Below, in pieces: positions 1 to 12,363 of a stretch of DNA of 64,000 bases. Position 1 is the first letter of the stretch; every line of letters starts with the position of its first letter. The stretch is from Methylobacterium sp. Leaf123 (lineage in GTDB: Bacteria; Pseudomonadota; Alphaproteobacteria; Rhizobiales; Beijerinckiaceae), in the NCBI RefSeq assembly GCF_001423405.1, contig NZ_LMNS01000001.1, positions 439,384-503,383 of the forward strand, read 5' to 3'. The position numbers and the translations under genes were made by a program. The notes under the pieces were generated by a model. It ran no database searches, was not told where the DNA came from, and saw only the letters and a program-made list of their open reading frames with translations.

Positions 1-195
1 ATTGATTGGGATGCCTTCAAGGACATCCGCCGCCTCGGTCTCACTGCCGGCGCGTCCGCACCGGAGGTTCTGGTCGAGGAAATCATCGACGCCTTTGCCG
101 CGCGCTTCGACGTGACGGTGGATCAGGTTTCGGTCACGGTCGAGGACATGTCCTTCCCGCTGCCGCGCGAACTGCGCAGCGAAGCCGCCGAGTAG
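1..195 (+). CDS. ispH: 4-hydroxy-3-methylbut-2-enyl diphosphate reductase, C-terminal end
   Basis: This is the last 64 codons of a gene that begins before the window, ending in TAG. The C-terminal stretch GLTAGASAPEVLVEEII is the conserved end of IspH (LytB), the [4Fe-4S] enzyme that makes IPP and DMAPP in the last step of the methylerythritol phosphate pathway. The catalytic cysteines are not in view. thrB follows about 100 bases downstream on the same strand, with a terminator-like hairpin between. Confidence 0.85.
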   Translation: MDWDAFKDIRRLGLTAGASAPEVLVEEIIDAFAARFDVTVDQVSVTVEDMSFPLPRELRSEAAE

Positions 196-244
196 GGCGG
201 ACGACACGCCGGCCCCCGAGCGAGGCCGGCCGAACGACCTCCCA

Positions 245-267
245 GGGGCGCCCACGGCGCCCCTTTC
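245..267 (+). terminator. Hairpin between ispH and thrB
   Basis: A perfect 8-base stem (GGGGCGCC / GGCGCCCC, loop CAC) is followed by TTTCTCTT. This fits a short intrinsic terminator or attenuator after ispH. The T-run is weak, so read-through into thrB is likely. Confidence 0.5.
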
Positions 268-293
268 TCTTGCGCGAAACCGGCAGCGGCACC

Positions 294-1259
294 GTGGCGG
301 TCTACACCGACGTATCCGACGAGGCGCTGCGCGCCTTCCTCAACGAGTACGAACTCGGCGATTTGCTCTCCTACAAGGGCATCGCGGAAGGCGTCGAGAA
401 CTCGAACTTCTTCCTGCATACGAGCACGGGCAACTACATCCTCACCCTCTACGAGAAGCGGGTGAACGCGGCGGATCTGCCCTTCTTCATCAACCTGATG
501 GGCCATCTGGCGCGGGCCGGCCTCGCCTGTCCGCAACCGGTGCGCAACCGGGCCGGTACCGCCCTCGGGCATCTCTGCGGCCGGCCGGCGGCGATCGTCA
601 CCTTCCTCGACGGCGTGTCGTTGAGCCGCCCGAACGCCGAACATTGCCGGGCCCTCGGCGCCGCTTTGGCCGGGCTTCACGCCGCCGGCCGCGACTTTCC
701 GATGGTGCGGGAGAACAATCTGTCGGTGGGGGCGTGGCGCCCCCTCTTCGTGCAGGCGGAAGCGCAGGCCGACACCGTGGCGCCTGGCCTCGCGGCCCGC
801 ACCCGTGCCGACCTCGATTGGCTCGAAGCCTCCTGGCCTCAGGGCCTGCCGAGCGGCGTCATCCACGCCGACCTCTTCACCGACAACGTGTTCTTCATCG
901 GTGACACCCTTTCGGGCCTGATCGACTTCTATTTCGCCTGCACCGACGCCTTCGCCTACGATCTGGCGATCAGCCTCAACGCGTGGTGCTTCGACGCCGA
1001 CGGCACCTTCCACCGCGACAAGGCGGGCGCGATGATCGCGGGCTACGATGCGGTGCGGGCGCTCGAACCGGCCGAGATCGCGGCGTTGCCGATCCTGGCG
1101 CGGGGCGCGGCGATGCGGTTCATGCTGACCCGCCTCGTGGACTGGCTCAACGTGCCGCCCGGCGCGCTGGTGCAGCCCAAGGATCCGCTGGAATACGACC
1201 GCCGGCTCGCCTTCCACCGCACCGCGACCGATGCGCGGGACTACGGCTGGCACGGTTAG
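294..1259 (+). CDS. thrB: Homoserine kinase
   Basis: A 321-residue homoserine kinase of the aminoglycoside-phosphotransferase-like fold, the ThrB type common in alphaproteobacteria, not the GHMP type of enterics. It phosphorylates L-homoserine with ATP in threonine synthesis in the cytoplasm. Seen here are the catalytic loop HADLFTDNVFF and the metal-binding LIDFYFACTDAFAYDLA. The GTG start is chosen because the family N-terminus (AVYTDVSDEALRAFL) begins right after it. The reading frame stays open further upstream but overlaps ispH in another frame, so the longer form is rejected. Confidence 0.88.
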   Translation: MAVYTDVSDEALRAFLNEYELGDLLSYKGIAEGVENSNFFLHTSTGNYILTLYEKRVNAADLPFFINLMGHLARAGLACPQPVRNRAGTALGHLCGRPAAIVTFLDGVSLSRPNAEHCRALGAALAGLHAAGRDFPMVRENNLSVGAWRPLFVQAEAQADTVAPGLAARTRADLDWLEASWPQGLPSGVIHADLFTDNVFFIGDTLSGLIDFYFACTDAFAYDLAISLNAWCFDADGTFHRDKAGAMIAGYDAVRALEPAEIAALPILARGAAMRFMLTRLVDWLNVPPGALVQPKDPLEYDRRLAFHRTATDARDYGWHG

Positions 1260-1270
1260 GAATGGTCGAA

Positions 1271-1293
1271 CCCTCCCCGGTAACCGGGGAGGG
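1271..1293. terminator. Bidirectional terminator hairpin between thrB and peroxiredoxin gene
   Basis: A perfect palindromic stem, CCCTCCCCGG / CCGGGGAGGG with a TAA loop, lies between two convergent genes. No long T-run follows on either side, but the position and the 10-bp stem fit shared transcription termination. Confidence 0.55.
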
Positions 1294-1308
1294 CTCTCGT
1301 TGGCTTGC

Positions 1309-1791
1309 TCAGAGCACCTTCAGCATCGCTTCGGCGCCCGAGACCTCGGCCTTGGACGGGGTGTCCTCGACGTTCAGGATCCGCACCACGCCGTCATCGA
1401 TCAGCATCGCGTAACGCTGGGAGCGCGGGCCGAGGCCGAAGCCGGAGCCGTCCATCTCCAGGCCGATCGCCTTGGCGAATTCGGCATTGCCGTCGGCCAG
1501 GAACTCGATGCCCTCGGCGCCGCTCTGCTGCTGCCACGCGTTGAGCACGAAGATGTCGTTGACCGACGTCACGGCGATCGCGTCGATGCCGCGAGCCAGG
1601 ATCTCCTCGCGCTTGGCGACGAAGCCCGGCAGATGGTTGCGGTGGCAGGCCGGGGTAAAGGCGCCCGGCACGCCGACCAGCACGACGCGGCGCCCCTTGA
1701 ACACGTCGTCGGTGGTCTTGGCCTGCGGACCATCCGGCCCGTTCACCCGGAAGGTGGCCTGGGGCAGGTGATCGCCAACCTGAATTGTCAT
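1309..1791 (-). CDS. Peroxiredoxin, Prx5/hybrid type
   Basis: A 160-residue redoxin-fold thiol peroxidase. The peroxidatic cysteine lies at about residue 49 in PGAFTPACHRNHLPGF, the Prx5-type PxxxTxxC signature. Family members reduce H2O2 and alkyl hydroperoxides, usually with glutathione or glutaredoxin. The start MTIQVGDHLP is preferred over an in-frame codon 11 residues upstream because it begins the conserved fold. The gene is convergent with thrB and apparently monocistronic. Confidence 0.85.
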   Translation of the reverse strand: MTIQVGDHLPQATFRVNGPDGPQAKTTDDVFKGRRVVLVGVPGAFTPACHRNHLPGFVAKREEILARGIDAIAVTSVNDIFVLNAWQQQSGAEGIEFLADGNAEFAKAIGLEMDGSGFGLGPRSQRYAMLIDDGVVRILNVEDTPSKAEVSGAEAMLKVL

Positions 1792-1930
1792 CCGTGCTCT
1801 CCTCGCAAAAGCCAAGCCCTGCAAAAGCTAGGAACCGTTAGACGCGCTTCGCGCGACTGTCGAGGCACGGTCGGGCCGCGTGCGCGTTTGCCTTATGGAT
1901 CAATGACGGCCACCGCATTAGCATAGCCCC

Positions 1931-2539
1931 ATGCAGACGCCCGATCCCTCGCTCAAAGACTCGGCCTATCTCGATGGCCAGTTCCTCGTCGCCATGCCGG
2001 GGATCGGCGACGAGCGCTTCGCGCGCTCGGTGATCTATCTCTGCGCACACTCGGCGGACGGGGCGATGGGCATCATCGTCAACAAGCCGGTGGCGGATCT
2101 GAGCATGCCGGATCTCCTGATCCAGCTCGACATCGCCAGCGAGTCCGACGCGATCCGCCTGCGCGAGCAGGTCGGCCATATGCCGGTGCTGATGGGCGGC
2201 CCGGTCGATGCCAAGCGCGGCTTCGTGCTCCACACCGCCGACTTCCACATCGATCAATCGACGCTGCAGATCGACGAGGGCGTCTGCCTCACGGCGACGG
2301 TGGAGATCCTGCGCGCCATCGCCGACGGGCGCGGACCTTCGAACGCGGTGCTGGCGCTCGGCTATGCCGGCTGGCAGGCGGGCCAGTTGGAGAACGAGAT
2401 TCTCGCCAATGGCTGGCTGAACTGCCCGGCCGATCCCGAGCTGATCTTCGATCCGGGGCTCGGCACCAAGTACGATCAGGTTCTCAAGGCGATCGGCATC
2501 GATCCCGCCATGCTCTCGGCGGAAGCAGGACGGGCCTGA
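1931..2539 (+). CDS. YqgE/AlgH family protein (DUF179)
   Basis: A 202-residue protein of the YqgE/AlgH family. Recognisable features are [18 protein letters not shown] near the N-terminus, MGIIVNKP and the central [13 protein letters not shown]. The fold is known, but no biochemical function is firmly established; the AlgH name comes from a disputed link to alginate regulation. The start follows the peroxiredoxin promoter region by about 140 bases, in divergent orientation. Confidence 0.85.
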   Translation: MQTPDPSLKDSAYLDGQFLVAMPGIGDERFARSVIYLCAHSADGAMGIIVNKPVADLSMPDLLIQLDIASESDAIRLREQVGHMPVLMGGPVDAKRGFVLHTADFHIDQSTLQIDEGVCLTATVEILRAIADGRGPSNAVLALGYAGWQAGQLENEILANGWLNCPADPELIFDPGLGTKYDQVLKAIGIDPAMLSAEAGRA

Positions 2540-2577
2540 CGCGAGGCCCGTCCGTCGGCGATCATGGCACGACGTTT

Positions 2578-3642
2578 CTAGACGCGGCCGTGCACGAGGT
2601 TGTGGATGAAGCCGAGCTTCGTCACCACGGCCGGGCCGAGCACGAAGGGATAGAGGTCGCCTTCGCCCATGGTGCGGCTGACGCTGTTCATCGCGAAGAC
2701 GAAGGGTAGCCACGCATCGATGATCTGCTCGACCGTCTCGGCCGCGTAGGGGTCGAAATCGACGCGCGCGGCGAGTTCGCCCTCGACATCGGCCTTGGGC
2801 TTCACCTGCATCCCGAAAGCGCTCGCCATCTCGAGCGTGTCGACGATGTGGAGGTAGTGCGCCCAGGTCTCGGCGAAGTCCTCCCAGGGATGGGTGGTGG
2901 CGTAGGCCGAGACGAAGGTTTCCTGCCAGTTCGACGGCGGACCCTGATTGTAGTGGCGTTGGAGGGACGCGCCGTAATCCTGTGAATCGTCGCCGAACAC
3001 CGCCCGGCACGGCTCCAGCTTGCCGGCGTCGCGCACGAGGATGTCCCAGTAATGGTGGCCGACCTCGTGGCGGAAATGGCCGAGGAGCGTCCGGTAGGGC
3101 TCGCCCATCGAGGTGCGGCGCTTCTCGCGCTCGGCCGGATCGGCCTCCACCAGGGCGATGGTGATGATGCCGTTCTCGTGGCCGGTCATCACCTTGGGGC
3201 CGCTCGAATTGGGGGAATCGGCCAGGAAGTTGAAGATCAGGCCGTGCTCGGGATCCTCGGCGCGGGTCTTCAGCGGCAGGTTCCAGCGCAGCAGGGTGTA
3301 GAACAGCCGGTGCTTGGCATGCTCCATCTCGCGCCAGCGCTCGAGATTCACCGGGTCGTTCACATCCGGCACGGTGCCGTTATGGCGGCAGGCGAGGCAG
3401 AAGGCGTCCGTTGTCCCTGGCGGCACCATCCAGTTGCAGGTGTCGTGCGCGGCGTTGGTGCAAAAGAAGCTCGGGCGATCCGGCGCCGCGAGCGGCGTCC
3501 AGGCATTGTTGTCCCCCGCAGGCTCCAGGGCCGAAATCCGGCCGAGCTGCGGCAGGTAGGCGAGCCGATGGCCGCAGCGCTCGCAGGAGCGGTTCTCGAA
3601 ATAGAGGACGTTGTCGCAGGATTGGCAGCGAAAGAGTTTCAT
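2578..3642 (-). CDS. Zinc-ribbon plus putative zinc metallopeptidase
   Basis: A protein of about 354 residues with an N-terminal zinc ribbon (CQSCDNVLYF, then CERCG) followed by more paired cysteines. A zincin-like motif, FRHEVGHHYW, lies near residue 200. This architecture matches the bacterial putative zinc-binding metallopeptidase family; substrates are unknown. The start MKLFRCQSCD places the zinc ribbon at the extreme N-terminus and is preferred to a codon five residues upstream. It is convergent with the YqgE gene. Confidence 0.7.
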   Translation of the reverse strand: MKLFRCQSCDNVLYFENRSCERCGHRLAYLPQLGRISALEPAGDNNAWTPLAAPDRPSFFCTNAAHDTCNWMVPPGTTDAFCLACRHNGTVPDVNDPVNLERWREMEHAKHRLFYTLLRWNLPLKTRAEDPEHGLIFNFLADSPNSSGPKVMTGHENGIITIALVEADPAEREKRRTSMGEPYRTLLGHFRHEVGHHYWDILVRDAGKLEPCRAVFGDDSQDYGASLQRHYNQGPPSNWQETFVSAYATTHPWEDFAETWAHYLHIVDTLEMASAFGMQVKPKADVEGELAARVDFDPYAAETVEQIIDAWLPFVFAMNSVSRTMGEGDLYPFVLGPAVVTKLGFIHNLVHGRV

Positions 3643-3668
3643 CGGCTCACAGGACATTGACGCCCTGT

Positions 3669-3696
3669 CCCGAATCCGGCGCGGGCCGGGTTCGGG
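3669..3696. repeat. Inverted repeat downstream of alaS
   Basis: CCCGAATCCGGC and GCCGGGTTCGGG form a 12-bp stem (one T-G pair) around a GCGG loop, in the gap between alaS and the zinc-ribbon peptidase gene. No T-run follows on the minus strand, so it may be a weak terminator or a REP-like element. Confidence 0.4.
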
Positions 3697-3828
3697 AAAC
3701 GGGACGCGCCGGGCACGAGGCTCGGAGACGGCGGGGAGTGGCGGCCAACCAAGCCGCGAACCCCCTCACCGTTCCGTGAGCGGGCGATGTTTTTCTTAAA
3801 GCCCGGCCGCTGCCTGGGCGACGGCCGT

Positions 3829-6504
3829 TCAGCCCGCGGCCACGGCCTCCGCGATGGCGGCGAGCGCGGCCTCCGCACCAGCGCCCTCCGGGCCGCCGGC
3901 CTGGGCCATGTCGCGCCGTCCGCCGCCGCCCTTGCCGCCGAGATGACCGGCACCGGCGCGCACCAGCCCAACCGCGTCGTAGCGCCCGGTCAGATCCTCG
4001 GTGACGCCGACGACGAGACCGGCCTTGCCGTCCGCGGAGACGCCGACGAGGGCGACGATGCCGGAGCCGAGGCGGCTCTTGCCTTCGTCGGCGAGACCTT
4101 TCAGGTCGCGCATCTCGACGCCCTCGACCACCCGGGCCATCAACTTCACGCCGTGGATCTCGCGGGCTTCGTCGCCGCCGCCGGAAGCGCCGCCCATGGC
4201 GATCTTCTTGCGCGCATCCGCCAGCTCCTTTTCGAGCCGGCGCCGCTCCTCGATCAGCGTGGAGAGACGCTCCGGCACGTCCGAGACCGGCGCCTTGAGC
4301 AGGCCGGCGAGCTGGCTCAGCGTGCGGCTCTCGGCGGCGCGGTGGCGACGGGCGGCGGTGCCGGTCATCGCCTCGATGCGGCGCACGCCGGCGCCGACCG
4401 CACTCTCGCCGAGCACGGTGATCTGGCCGATCTCGCCGAGCTGCGAAACGTGGGTGCCGCCGCACAGCTCGATCGAGAAGTTCGGCAGGCGGCCTTCGAC
4501 CTCGCGGCCCTCGTCATCCACGGGCCGGCCCATGGAGACGACGCGCACCTCGTCGCCGTACTTCTCGCCGAACAGCGCGCGGGCGCCCGATTCGATCGCC
4601 TCGTCCACCGCCATCAGCTTCGTGACCACCGGCGCGTTCTGGAGCAGCACCGCGTTGGCGATCTCCTCGACGCGGCTCAGCTCCGCCTCGTCGATGGGCT
4701 TGGGATGGCTGATGTCGAAGCGCAGGCGCTCGGGCGCGACGAGCGAGCCCTTCTGCGCGACGTGGTCGCCGAGCACCTGACGCAGGGCTTCGTGCAGGAG
4801 GTGGGTGGCCGAGTGGTTGGCGCGGATCGCGGCGCGGCGGGCGTGATCGACTTTCAGTTCCACGGCAGCACCGAGAGCGAGCGTGCCCTCCTCGACCGTG
4901 ACGTGGTGCACGGATAGGTCGCCGAGCTTCTTTTCCGTACCAGTGACGCGCGCCTTGAGGCCGGGCCCGGAGATCGTGCCGGTATCGCCGACCTGACCGC
5001 CGGATTCGCCGTAGAACGGCGTCTGGTTGGCGACGACGATGCCGTTTTCGCCGGCCTTCAGCGCCTCGACCTCGGCGCCCTCGCGCAGCAGGGCGCCGAC
5101 GACGGCCTCGGCCGCTTCGGTCTCATATCCGAGAAATTCAGTGGCGCCGGTGCGCTCCTTGATGCCGAACCAGACCGTCTCGGTCGCGGCCTCGCCGGAG
5201 CCCTGCCACGCGGCCCGCGCCGCCTGCTTCTGGCGCTGCATCGCCGCGTCGAAGGCCTGCGTGTCGACGCCGATGCCGCGCGCCTTCAGGGCGTCCTGCG
5301 TCAGGTCGAGCGGGAAGCCGTAGGTGTCGTAGAGCGTGAACGCCGTCTCGCCGGACAGGTTCTGGCCGGCGCCGAGATCGCGGGTCTCGGTGTCGAGGAT
5401 GGCGAGCCCGCGCTCCAGCGTCTTGCGGAAGCGGCCTTCCTCGAGGCGGAGGGTCTCGGAGATCAGCGCCTCGTTGCGGGCGAGTTCGGGGAAGGCTTGC
5501 CCCATCTCGCGCACCAGGGTCGGCACGAGGCGGTACATGACCGGATCGCGGGCGCCGAGCAGTTCGAGGTGGCGCATGGCGCGGCGCATGATCCGGCGCA
5601 GCACGTAGCCGCGGCCCTCGTTCGACGGCAGCACGCCGTCGGCGATCAGGAACGAGGTCGAGCGCAGATGGTCGGCGATGACGCGGTAGGAGGCGCGCGT
5701 CGTCGGCTCCGGCGCCCGCGACACGGCGTGGGCCACCGCATCGATCAGGGCGCGGAACAGATCGGTGTCGTAGTTCGAGTGAACGCCCTGGAGGATGGCG
5801 GCCATCCGCTCCAGGCCCATGCCGGTATCGATCGAGGGCCGGGGCAGGGGGTTGCGCACACCCGGCTCGACCTGCTCGTACTGCATGAACACGAGGTTCC
5901 AGAATTCGAGGAAGCGGTCGCCATCCTCATCCGGAGAGCCGGGCGGTCCGCCCGCGAGTGTCGGACCCTGGTCGATGAAGATTTCCGAGCACGGGCCGCA
6001 GGGTCCGGTATCGCCCATCTGCCAGAAATTGTCGGAGGTGCCGATCCGGATGATCTTCTCGTCCGAGAAGCCGGCAATCTTCCGCCACAGGCCCGCGGCC
6101 TCCTCGTCATCCGCATAGACGGTGACGAGGAGCTTTTCGGCTGAGAGGCCGAACTCCTTGGTGATCAGCGTCCAGGCCAGCTCGATCGCGTCGGCCTTGA
6201 AGTAGTCGCCGAAGGAGAAGTTGCCGAGCATCTCGAAGAAGGTGTGATGCCGCGCGGTGTAGCCGACATTGTCGAGATCGTTGTGCTTGCCGCCGGCGCG
6301 AACGCATTTCTGCGAGGAGGCCGCCTTGACGTAGGGACGCTTCTCGACGCCCGTGAAGACGTTCTTGAACTGCACCATGCCAGCGTTCGTGAACATCAGC
6401 GTCGGGTCGTTCTTCGGCACGAGCGAAGACGAGGGCACCACCGCGTGCCCGGCATCCCGGAAGTAGTCCAGGAAGGTCGATCGGATCTCGTTGACGCCGC
6501 TCAT
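3829..6504 (-). CDS. alaS: Alanine--tRNA ligase
   Basis: An 891-residue full-length alanyl-tRNA synthetase. It shows the class II catalytic core ([32 protein letters not shown]), the tRNA-recognition region, then the editing domain with HSATHLLH and CGGTH, which supply zinc and catalytic ligands for clearing mischarged Ser-tRNA. The C-Ala domain ends in a glycine- and alanine-rich tail. The length is usual for the family. It lies beside recA and cckA, a neighbourhood seen in many alphaproteobacteria. Confidence 0.97.
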   Translation of the reverse strand: MSGVNEIRSTFLDYFRDAGHAVVPSSSLVPKNDPTLMFTNAGMVQFKNVFTGVEKRPYVKAASSQKCVRAGGKHNDLDNVGYTARHHTFFEMLGNFSFGDYFKADAIELAWTLITKEFGLSAEKLLVTVYADDEEAAGLWRKIAGFSDEKIIRIGTSDNFWQMGDTGPCGPCSEIFIDQGPTLAGGPPGSPDEDGDRFLEFWNLVFMQYEQVEPGVRNPLPRPSIDTGMGLERMAAILQGVHSNYDTDLFRALIDAVAHAVSRAPEPTTRASYRVIADHLRSTSFLIADGVLPSNEGRGYVLRRIMRRAMRHLELLGARDPVMYRLVPTLVREMGQAFPELARNEALISETLRLEEGRFRKTLERGLAILDTETRDLGAGQNLSGETAFTLYDTYGFPLDLTQDALKARGIGVDTQAFDAAMQRQKQAARAAWQGSGEAATETVWFGIKERTGATEFLGYETEAAEAVVGALLREGAEVEALKAGENGIVVANQTPFYGESGGQVGDTGTISGPGLKARVTGTEKKLGDLSVHHVTVEEGTLALGAAVELKVDHARRAAIRANHSATHLLHEALRQVLGDHVAQKGSLVAPERLRFDISHPKPIDEAELSRVEEIANAVLLQNAPVVTKLMAVDEAIESGARALFGEKYGDEVRVVSMGRPVDDEGREVEGRLPNFSIELCGGTHVSQLGEIGQITVLGESAVGAGVRRIEAMTGTAARRHRAAESRTLSQLAGLLKAPVSDVPERLSTLIEERRRLEKELADARKKIAMGGASGGGDEAREIHGVKLMARVVEGVEMRDLKGLADEGKSRLGSGIVALVGVSADGKAGLVVGVTEDLTGRYDAVGLVRAGAGHLGGKGGGGRRDMAQAGGPEGAGAEAALAAIAEAVAAG

Positions 6505-6597
6505 CGGATAGGCTCGAAAATCATGTCGCGTCGGGGAGCCGGCTGAGGACAGCGCGGCGGCATTCTCGCGCCCTCATACGGGCCCAAGCTTTGCGAG

Positions 6598-7317
6598 TCA
6601 CGTCGGCTCGTTGCGTGGCTCACTGCGTGCTTCGTGGCCGCGCCTGAGTTCGGCGAGGTAGCTGCGTAAAAGCGTGACCCGACGCGGGCGGAAGCTGGTG
6701 CCCGCCATCCGCACGTCCTTGATGCGATCCAGCCGGAACATGCGGAACGCCTCGCGCAGGCAACACCACGCCAGCAGGGTCATCTTGCTGTCGAGGTAGA
6801 CGATGGAGAGCGGCAGGATCTGCCGCTCGGTGACCGCGCCGTCCTTGTCCGCGTAGCGGAGCGCCAGAGCCTCCTCCCGCCAGCACCCGGCCCGGATCGT
6901 TTCCATGTCGGGGATCTTGGGGAAACGGGCCTCGAAGCGGCGAACCTGCGAGACCGCGTGGAGCAGATGCTGCTCGGCCCGGTCGGGCAGGGTGGCGGCG
7001 ACCTTCGCCAGCGCCGAGGCGGCGGCCTGGGCCAAAGCCGGGTCTCCCATATGACGGACCTCGGCCAGGCCGAGAACCAGCGCCTCGATCTCCGTCCGAT
7101 CGAAGGTTTGCGGGGGAAGGGCCACGTCCTCGATCAGACGGTAGCCGTAGCCGCGCTCGCCATCGATCCGGGCGCCGGCGGCCCGCAGGCTGTCGATATC
7201 GCGATAGAGGGAGCGCAGCGATACGCCGGTTTCCTCGGCCAGCCGCGCGGCGGTGACCGGCGCGGGCAGAACCCGCATCGCGTGCAGCAGCCGAAACAGT
7301 CGATCGGTTCGCGCCAT
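6598..7317 (-). CDS. YafY-type transcriptional regulator, HTH plus WYL domain
   Basis: A 239-residue regulator. The first 60 residues form a winged helix (MARTDRLFRLLHAMR, AEETGVSLRSLYRDIDSLR), followed by a WYL-type sensor domain (LPLSIVYLDSKMTLLAWC and RLDRIKDVRM). WYL proteins bind ligands or nucleic acids and often regulate neighbours. The gene is divergent from the GST gene with only 74 bases between, so control of that promoter and its own is the simplest inference. The ligand is unknown. Confidence 0.85.
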   Translation of the reverse strand: MARTDRLFRLLHAMRVLPAPVTAARLAEETGVSLRSLYRDIDSLRAAGARIDGERGYGYRLIEDVALPPQTFDRTEIEALVLGLAEVRHMGDPALAQAAASALAKVAATLPDRAEQHLLHAVSQVRRFEARFPKIPDMETIRAGCWREEALALRYADKDGAVTERQILPLSIVYLDSKMTLLAWCCLREAFRMFRLDRIKDVRMAGTSFRPRRVTLLRSYLAELRRGHEARSEPRNEPT

Positions 7318-7391
7318 CGCCCAACTGACGGAAACTGGCAGGTGGCCTGGACTACACCCACGCTTGCCAACCCGCCAGCCAGAGGCCCCCG

Positions 7392-7994
7392 ATGATCACC
7401 CTGTTTCACGCCCCGAAGAGCCGCTCGACCCGCATCGTCGCGCTTCTCAAGGACCTCGATGCGCTCGACGCCGTGCGGATCGAGGTCGTCACGATCCCGC
7501 GCATGGACGGCTCGGGCGCGCGCGACGCACGCAACCCGCATCCGGAAGGCAAGGTGCCGCTCCTCGACCACGACGGCGTCCTGGTGCGGGAATCGAGCGC
7601 CATCATCCAGTATCTGGCCGAGCTGTTTCCGAAGGCCGGCCTCAGCATCCCCGCCGGCCACCCGCAGCGCGGTGCCTATCTCGGCTGGCTCGCTTGGTCC
7701 GCCGGCGTCGTCGAGCCGGTCATGACGCTGGACGTCATCGGCCTCGATCATCCCGCCCTTGCGCGCACCTTCCGCACGAGCGCCGACATCAAGGCACGGC
7801 TCGCCGAGGCGCTGCAGGACAGGCCCTTCCTGCTGGGTGACCACTTCACGGCCGCCGACCTCCTTCTGCACTCGCCCTATGCCTGGTTCGGGAAGCCCGG
7901 CGAGCCGCTCATCGATGCCTGGGTCGATCGCTGCATGGACCGGCCCGGCGCCCGTTTCGCGGCCGAGTTCGATGCGAGGCATGCGGCGGCCTGA
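7392..7994 (+). CDS. Glutathione S-transferase family protein
   Basis: A 200-residue protein with an N-terminal thioredoxin-like domain (MITLFHAPKSRSTRIVALL) carrying the glutathione gamma-glutamyl contact RESSAIIQYL, followed by an all-helical C-terminal domain (FLLGDHFTAADLLLH). It probably conjugates or reduces electrophiles in the cytoplasm; the substrate cannot be read from sequence. It is divergent from the WYL regulator and ends at a strong bidirectional terminator shared with recA. Confidence 0.85.
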   Translation: MITLFHAPKSRSTRIVALLKDLDALDAVRIEVVTIPRMDGSGARDARNPHPEGKVPLLDHDGVLVRESSAIIQYLAELFPKAGLSIPAGHPQRGAYLGWLAWSAGVVEPVMTLDVIGLDHPALARTFRTSADIKARLAEALQDRPFLLGDHFTAADLLLHSPYAWFGKPGEPLIDAWVDRCMDRPGARFAAEFDARHAAA

Positions 7995-8016
7995 CCGCTC
8001 GTCTCCGGCGCAAAAG

Positions 8017-8048
8017 AAAGCCCGCCGCGATTGCGCGCGGCGGGCTTT
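8017..8048. terminator. Bidirectional intrinsic terminator, GST gene/recA
   Basis: A perfect 13-base inverted repeat (AAAGCCCGCCGCG / CGCGGCGGGCTTT) with A-tract and T-tract flanks sits between convergent genes. It can terminate transcription from both sides. Confidence 0.85.
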
Positions 8049-8076
8049 CTCATCTCAAACCGTGGCGCGGGGCGTT

Positions 8077-9177
8077 TTAGGCCTCGCCCTCATCGAGATC
8101 GTCGGCGGTCGGCTTCGCGGTCTCGAGAATCCGGTCGGCGACGAGGCCCGAATTCTGACGGATCGAGGCCTCGATCTTGTTGGCGATATCAGGGTTGTCG
8201 CGCAGGAACCCCTTGGAGTTCTCGCGGCCTTGGCCGAGACGCTGGCTGTCGTAAGAGAACCACGCGCCGGACTTCTCGACGATGCCGGCCTTCACGCCGA
8301 GGTCGATCAACTCGCCGACCTTCGACACGCCCTCGCCGAACATGATGTCGAACTCGACCTGCTTGAAGGGCGGCGCGACCTTGTTCTTCACGACCTTGAC
8401 GCGCACCGAGTTGCCGATGGCCTCGTCGCGGTCCTTCAGCGTCGAGACGCGGCGGATGTCGAGGCGCACCGAGGCGTAGAACTTCAGCGCGTTGCCGCCG
8501 GTGGTCGTCTCGGGGCTCCCGTACATCACGCCGATCTTCATGCGGATCTGGTTGATGAAGATCACCATGCAGTTCGAGCGCGAGATCGAACCGGTGAGCT
8601 TGCGCAGGGCCTGGCTCATCAGACGGGCCTGGAGGCCCGGCTGGCTCTCGCCCATCTCGCCCTCGATCTCGGCGCGCGGCGTCAACGCGGCGACCGAATC
8701 GACCACCAGCACGTCGATGGCACCGGAGCGCACAAGCGTGTCGGTGATTTCGAGCGCCTGTTCGCCGGTATCAGGCTGCGAGATCAGCAGGTCGTCGAGG
8801 TTGACGCCGAGCTTGCGCGCATAGACCGGGTCGAGGGCGTGCTCCGCATCCACGAAGGCGCAGACGCCGCCCTTCTTCTGGGCCTCGGCGATGGTGTGGA
8901 GCGCGAGCGTCGTCTTGCCCGAGGATTCAGGGCCGTAGATCTCGACCACCCGGCCGCGCGGCAGACCACCGACGCCGAGCGCGATGTCGAGACCGAGCGA
9001 GCCCGTGGAGATGGTCTCAACCTCCTGCACCTTGTCGGACTTGCCGAGGCGCATGATCGAGCCTTTGCCGAAGGCCCGCTCGATCTGCGTCAGCGCAGCC
9101 TCGATCGCCTTGGACTTGTCCTTGTCGGCTGCTGCCATTGTCGAGGAATCCACCATCTTCAGCGCAGGCTGGGCCAT
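8077..9177 (-). CDS. recA: Recombinase RecA
   Basis: A 366-residue RecA. The Walker A motif is [10 protein letters not shown], the MAW motif and L1/L2 loops are present ([38 protein letters not shown]), and the tail is acidic (DDLDEGEA). It forms ATP-dependent filaments on single-stranded DNA for homologous recombination and stimulates LexA self-cleavage. A LexA-like box lies in its upstream gap. Relevant here because prophage induction normally depends on RecA-activated repressor cleavage. Confidence 0.97.
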   Translation of the reverse strand: MAQPALKMVDSSTMAAADKDKSKAIEAALTQIERAFGKGSIMRLGKSDKVQEVETISTGSLGLDIALGVGGLPRGRVVEIYGPESSGKTTLALHTIAEAQKKGGVCAFVDAEHALDPVYARKLGVNLDDLLISQPDTGEQALEITDTLVRSGAIDVLVVDSVAALTPRAEIEGEMGESQPGLQARLMSQALRKLTGSISRSNCMVIFINQIRMKIGVMYGSPETTTGGNALKFYASVRLDIRRVSTLKDRDEAIGNSVRVKVVKNKVAPPFKQVEFDIMFGEGVSKVGELIDLGVKAGIVEKSGAWFSYDSQRLGQGRENSKGFLRDNPDIANKIEASIRQNSGLVADRILETAKPTADDLDEGEA

Positions 9178-9239
9178 CGCAAGGCTTCCTTATGCATGGG
9201 AGGGGCACGGCGCTCAATCCGCCGGAGCTGATGGATTTC

Positions 9240-9254
9240 GTACTTGTTTTGTTC
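9240..9254 (-). promoter_or_regulatory. Candidate LexA (SOS) box upstream of recA
   Basis: GTAC-TTGTTTT-GTTC differs by one base from the alphaproteobacterial LexA consensus GTTC-N7-GTTC and lies 63-77 bases upstream of the recA start. The rest of the 322-base gap between recA and cckA (9178-9499) shows no gene. Confidence 0.5.
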
Positions 9255-9499
9255 TAAATGCGCAAGCCCGACATCATAGTTTGTGCCGGAAAGAACAGAA
9301 CGTGGAAGCGAAGCCGTGGGTTCGAGATCGGCTGCGACGGAGCAGGCCGCTGACCACCCCGCGCCGATGTCACCCTGACCAAACTCGGGGGCCGATTCAG
9401 TCTCCCGCGAAAGCACGCGCCATGCGGGCTCGAGAGCGAAGCCGACATCCAACCTCCCGAAGGATTTGATCGGATATCGTACGCTTCCCTCGGCCGCGT

Positions 9500-12205
<2,706 letters not shown>

Positions 12206-12363
12206 CAGGCCCTACCCATCCCTCGCACATGGACGGCACACGGCTGCTGCGAGCCTTGTGGGACGTCAAATGCCGCGCCTTGTGCCGGAGCATTGCCGGA
12301 CAATGGTGCATAAACCGTGGCGCCTGAACGACTTCGCCGTCCCATGCGGAAGCGGCGTGAGCC

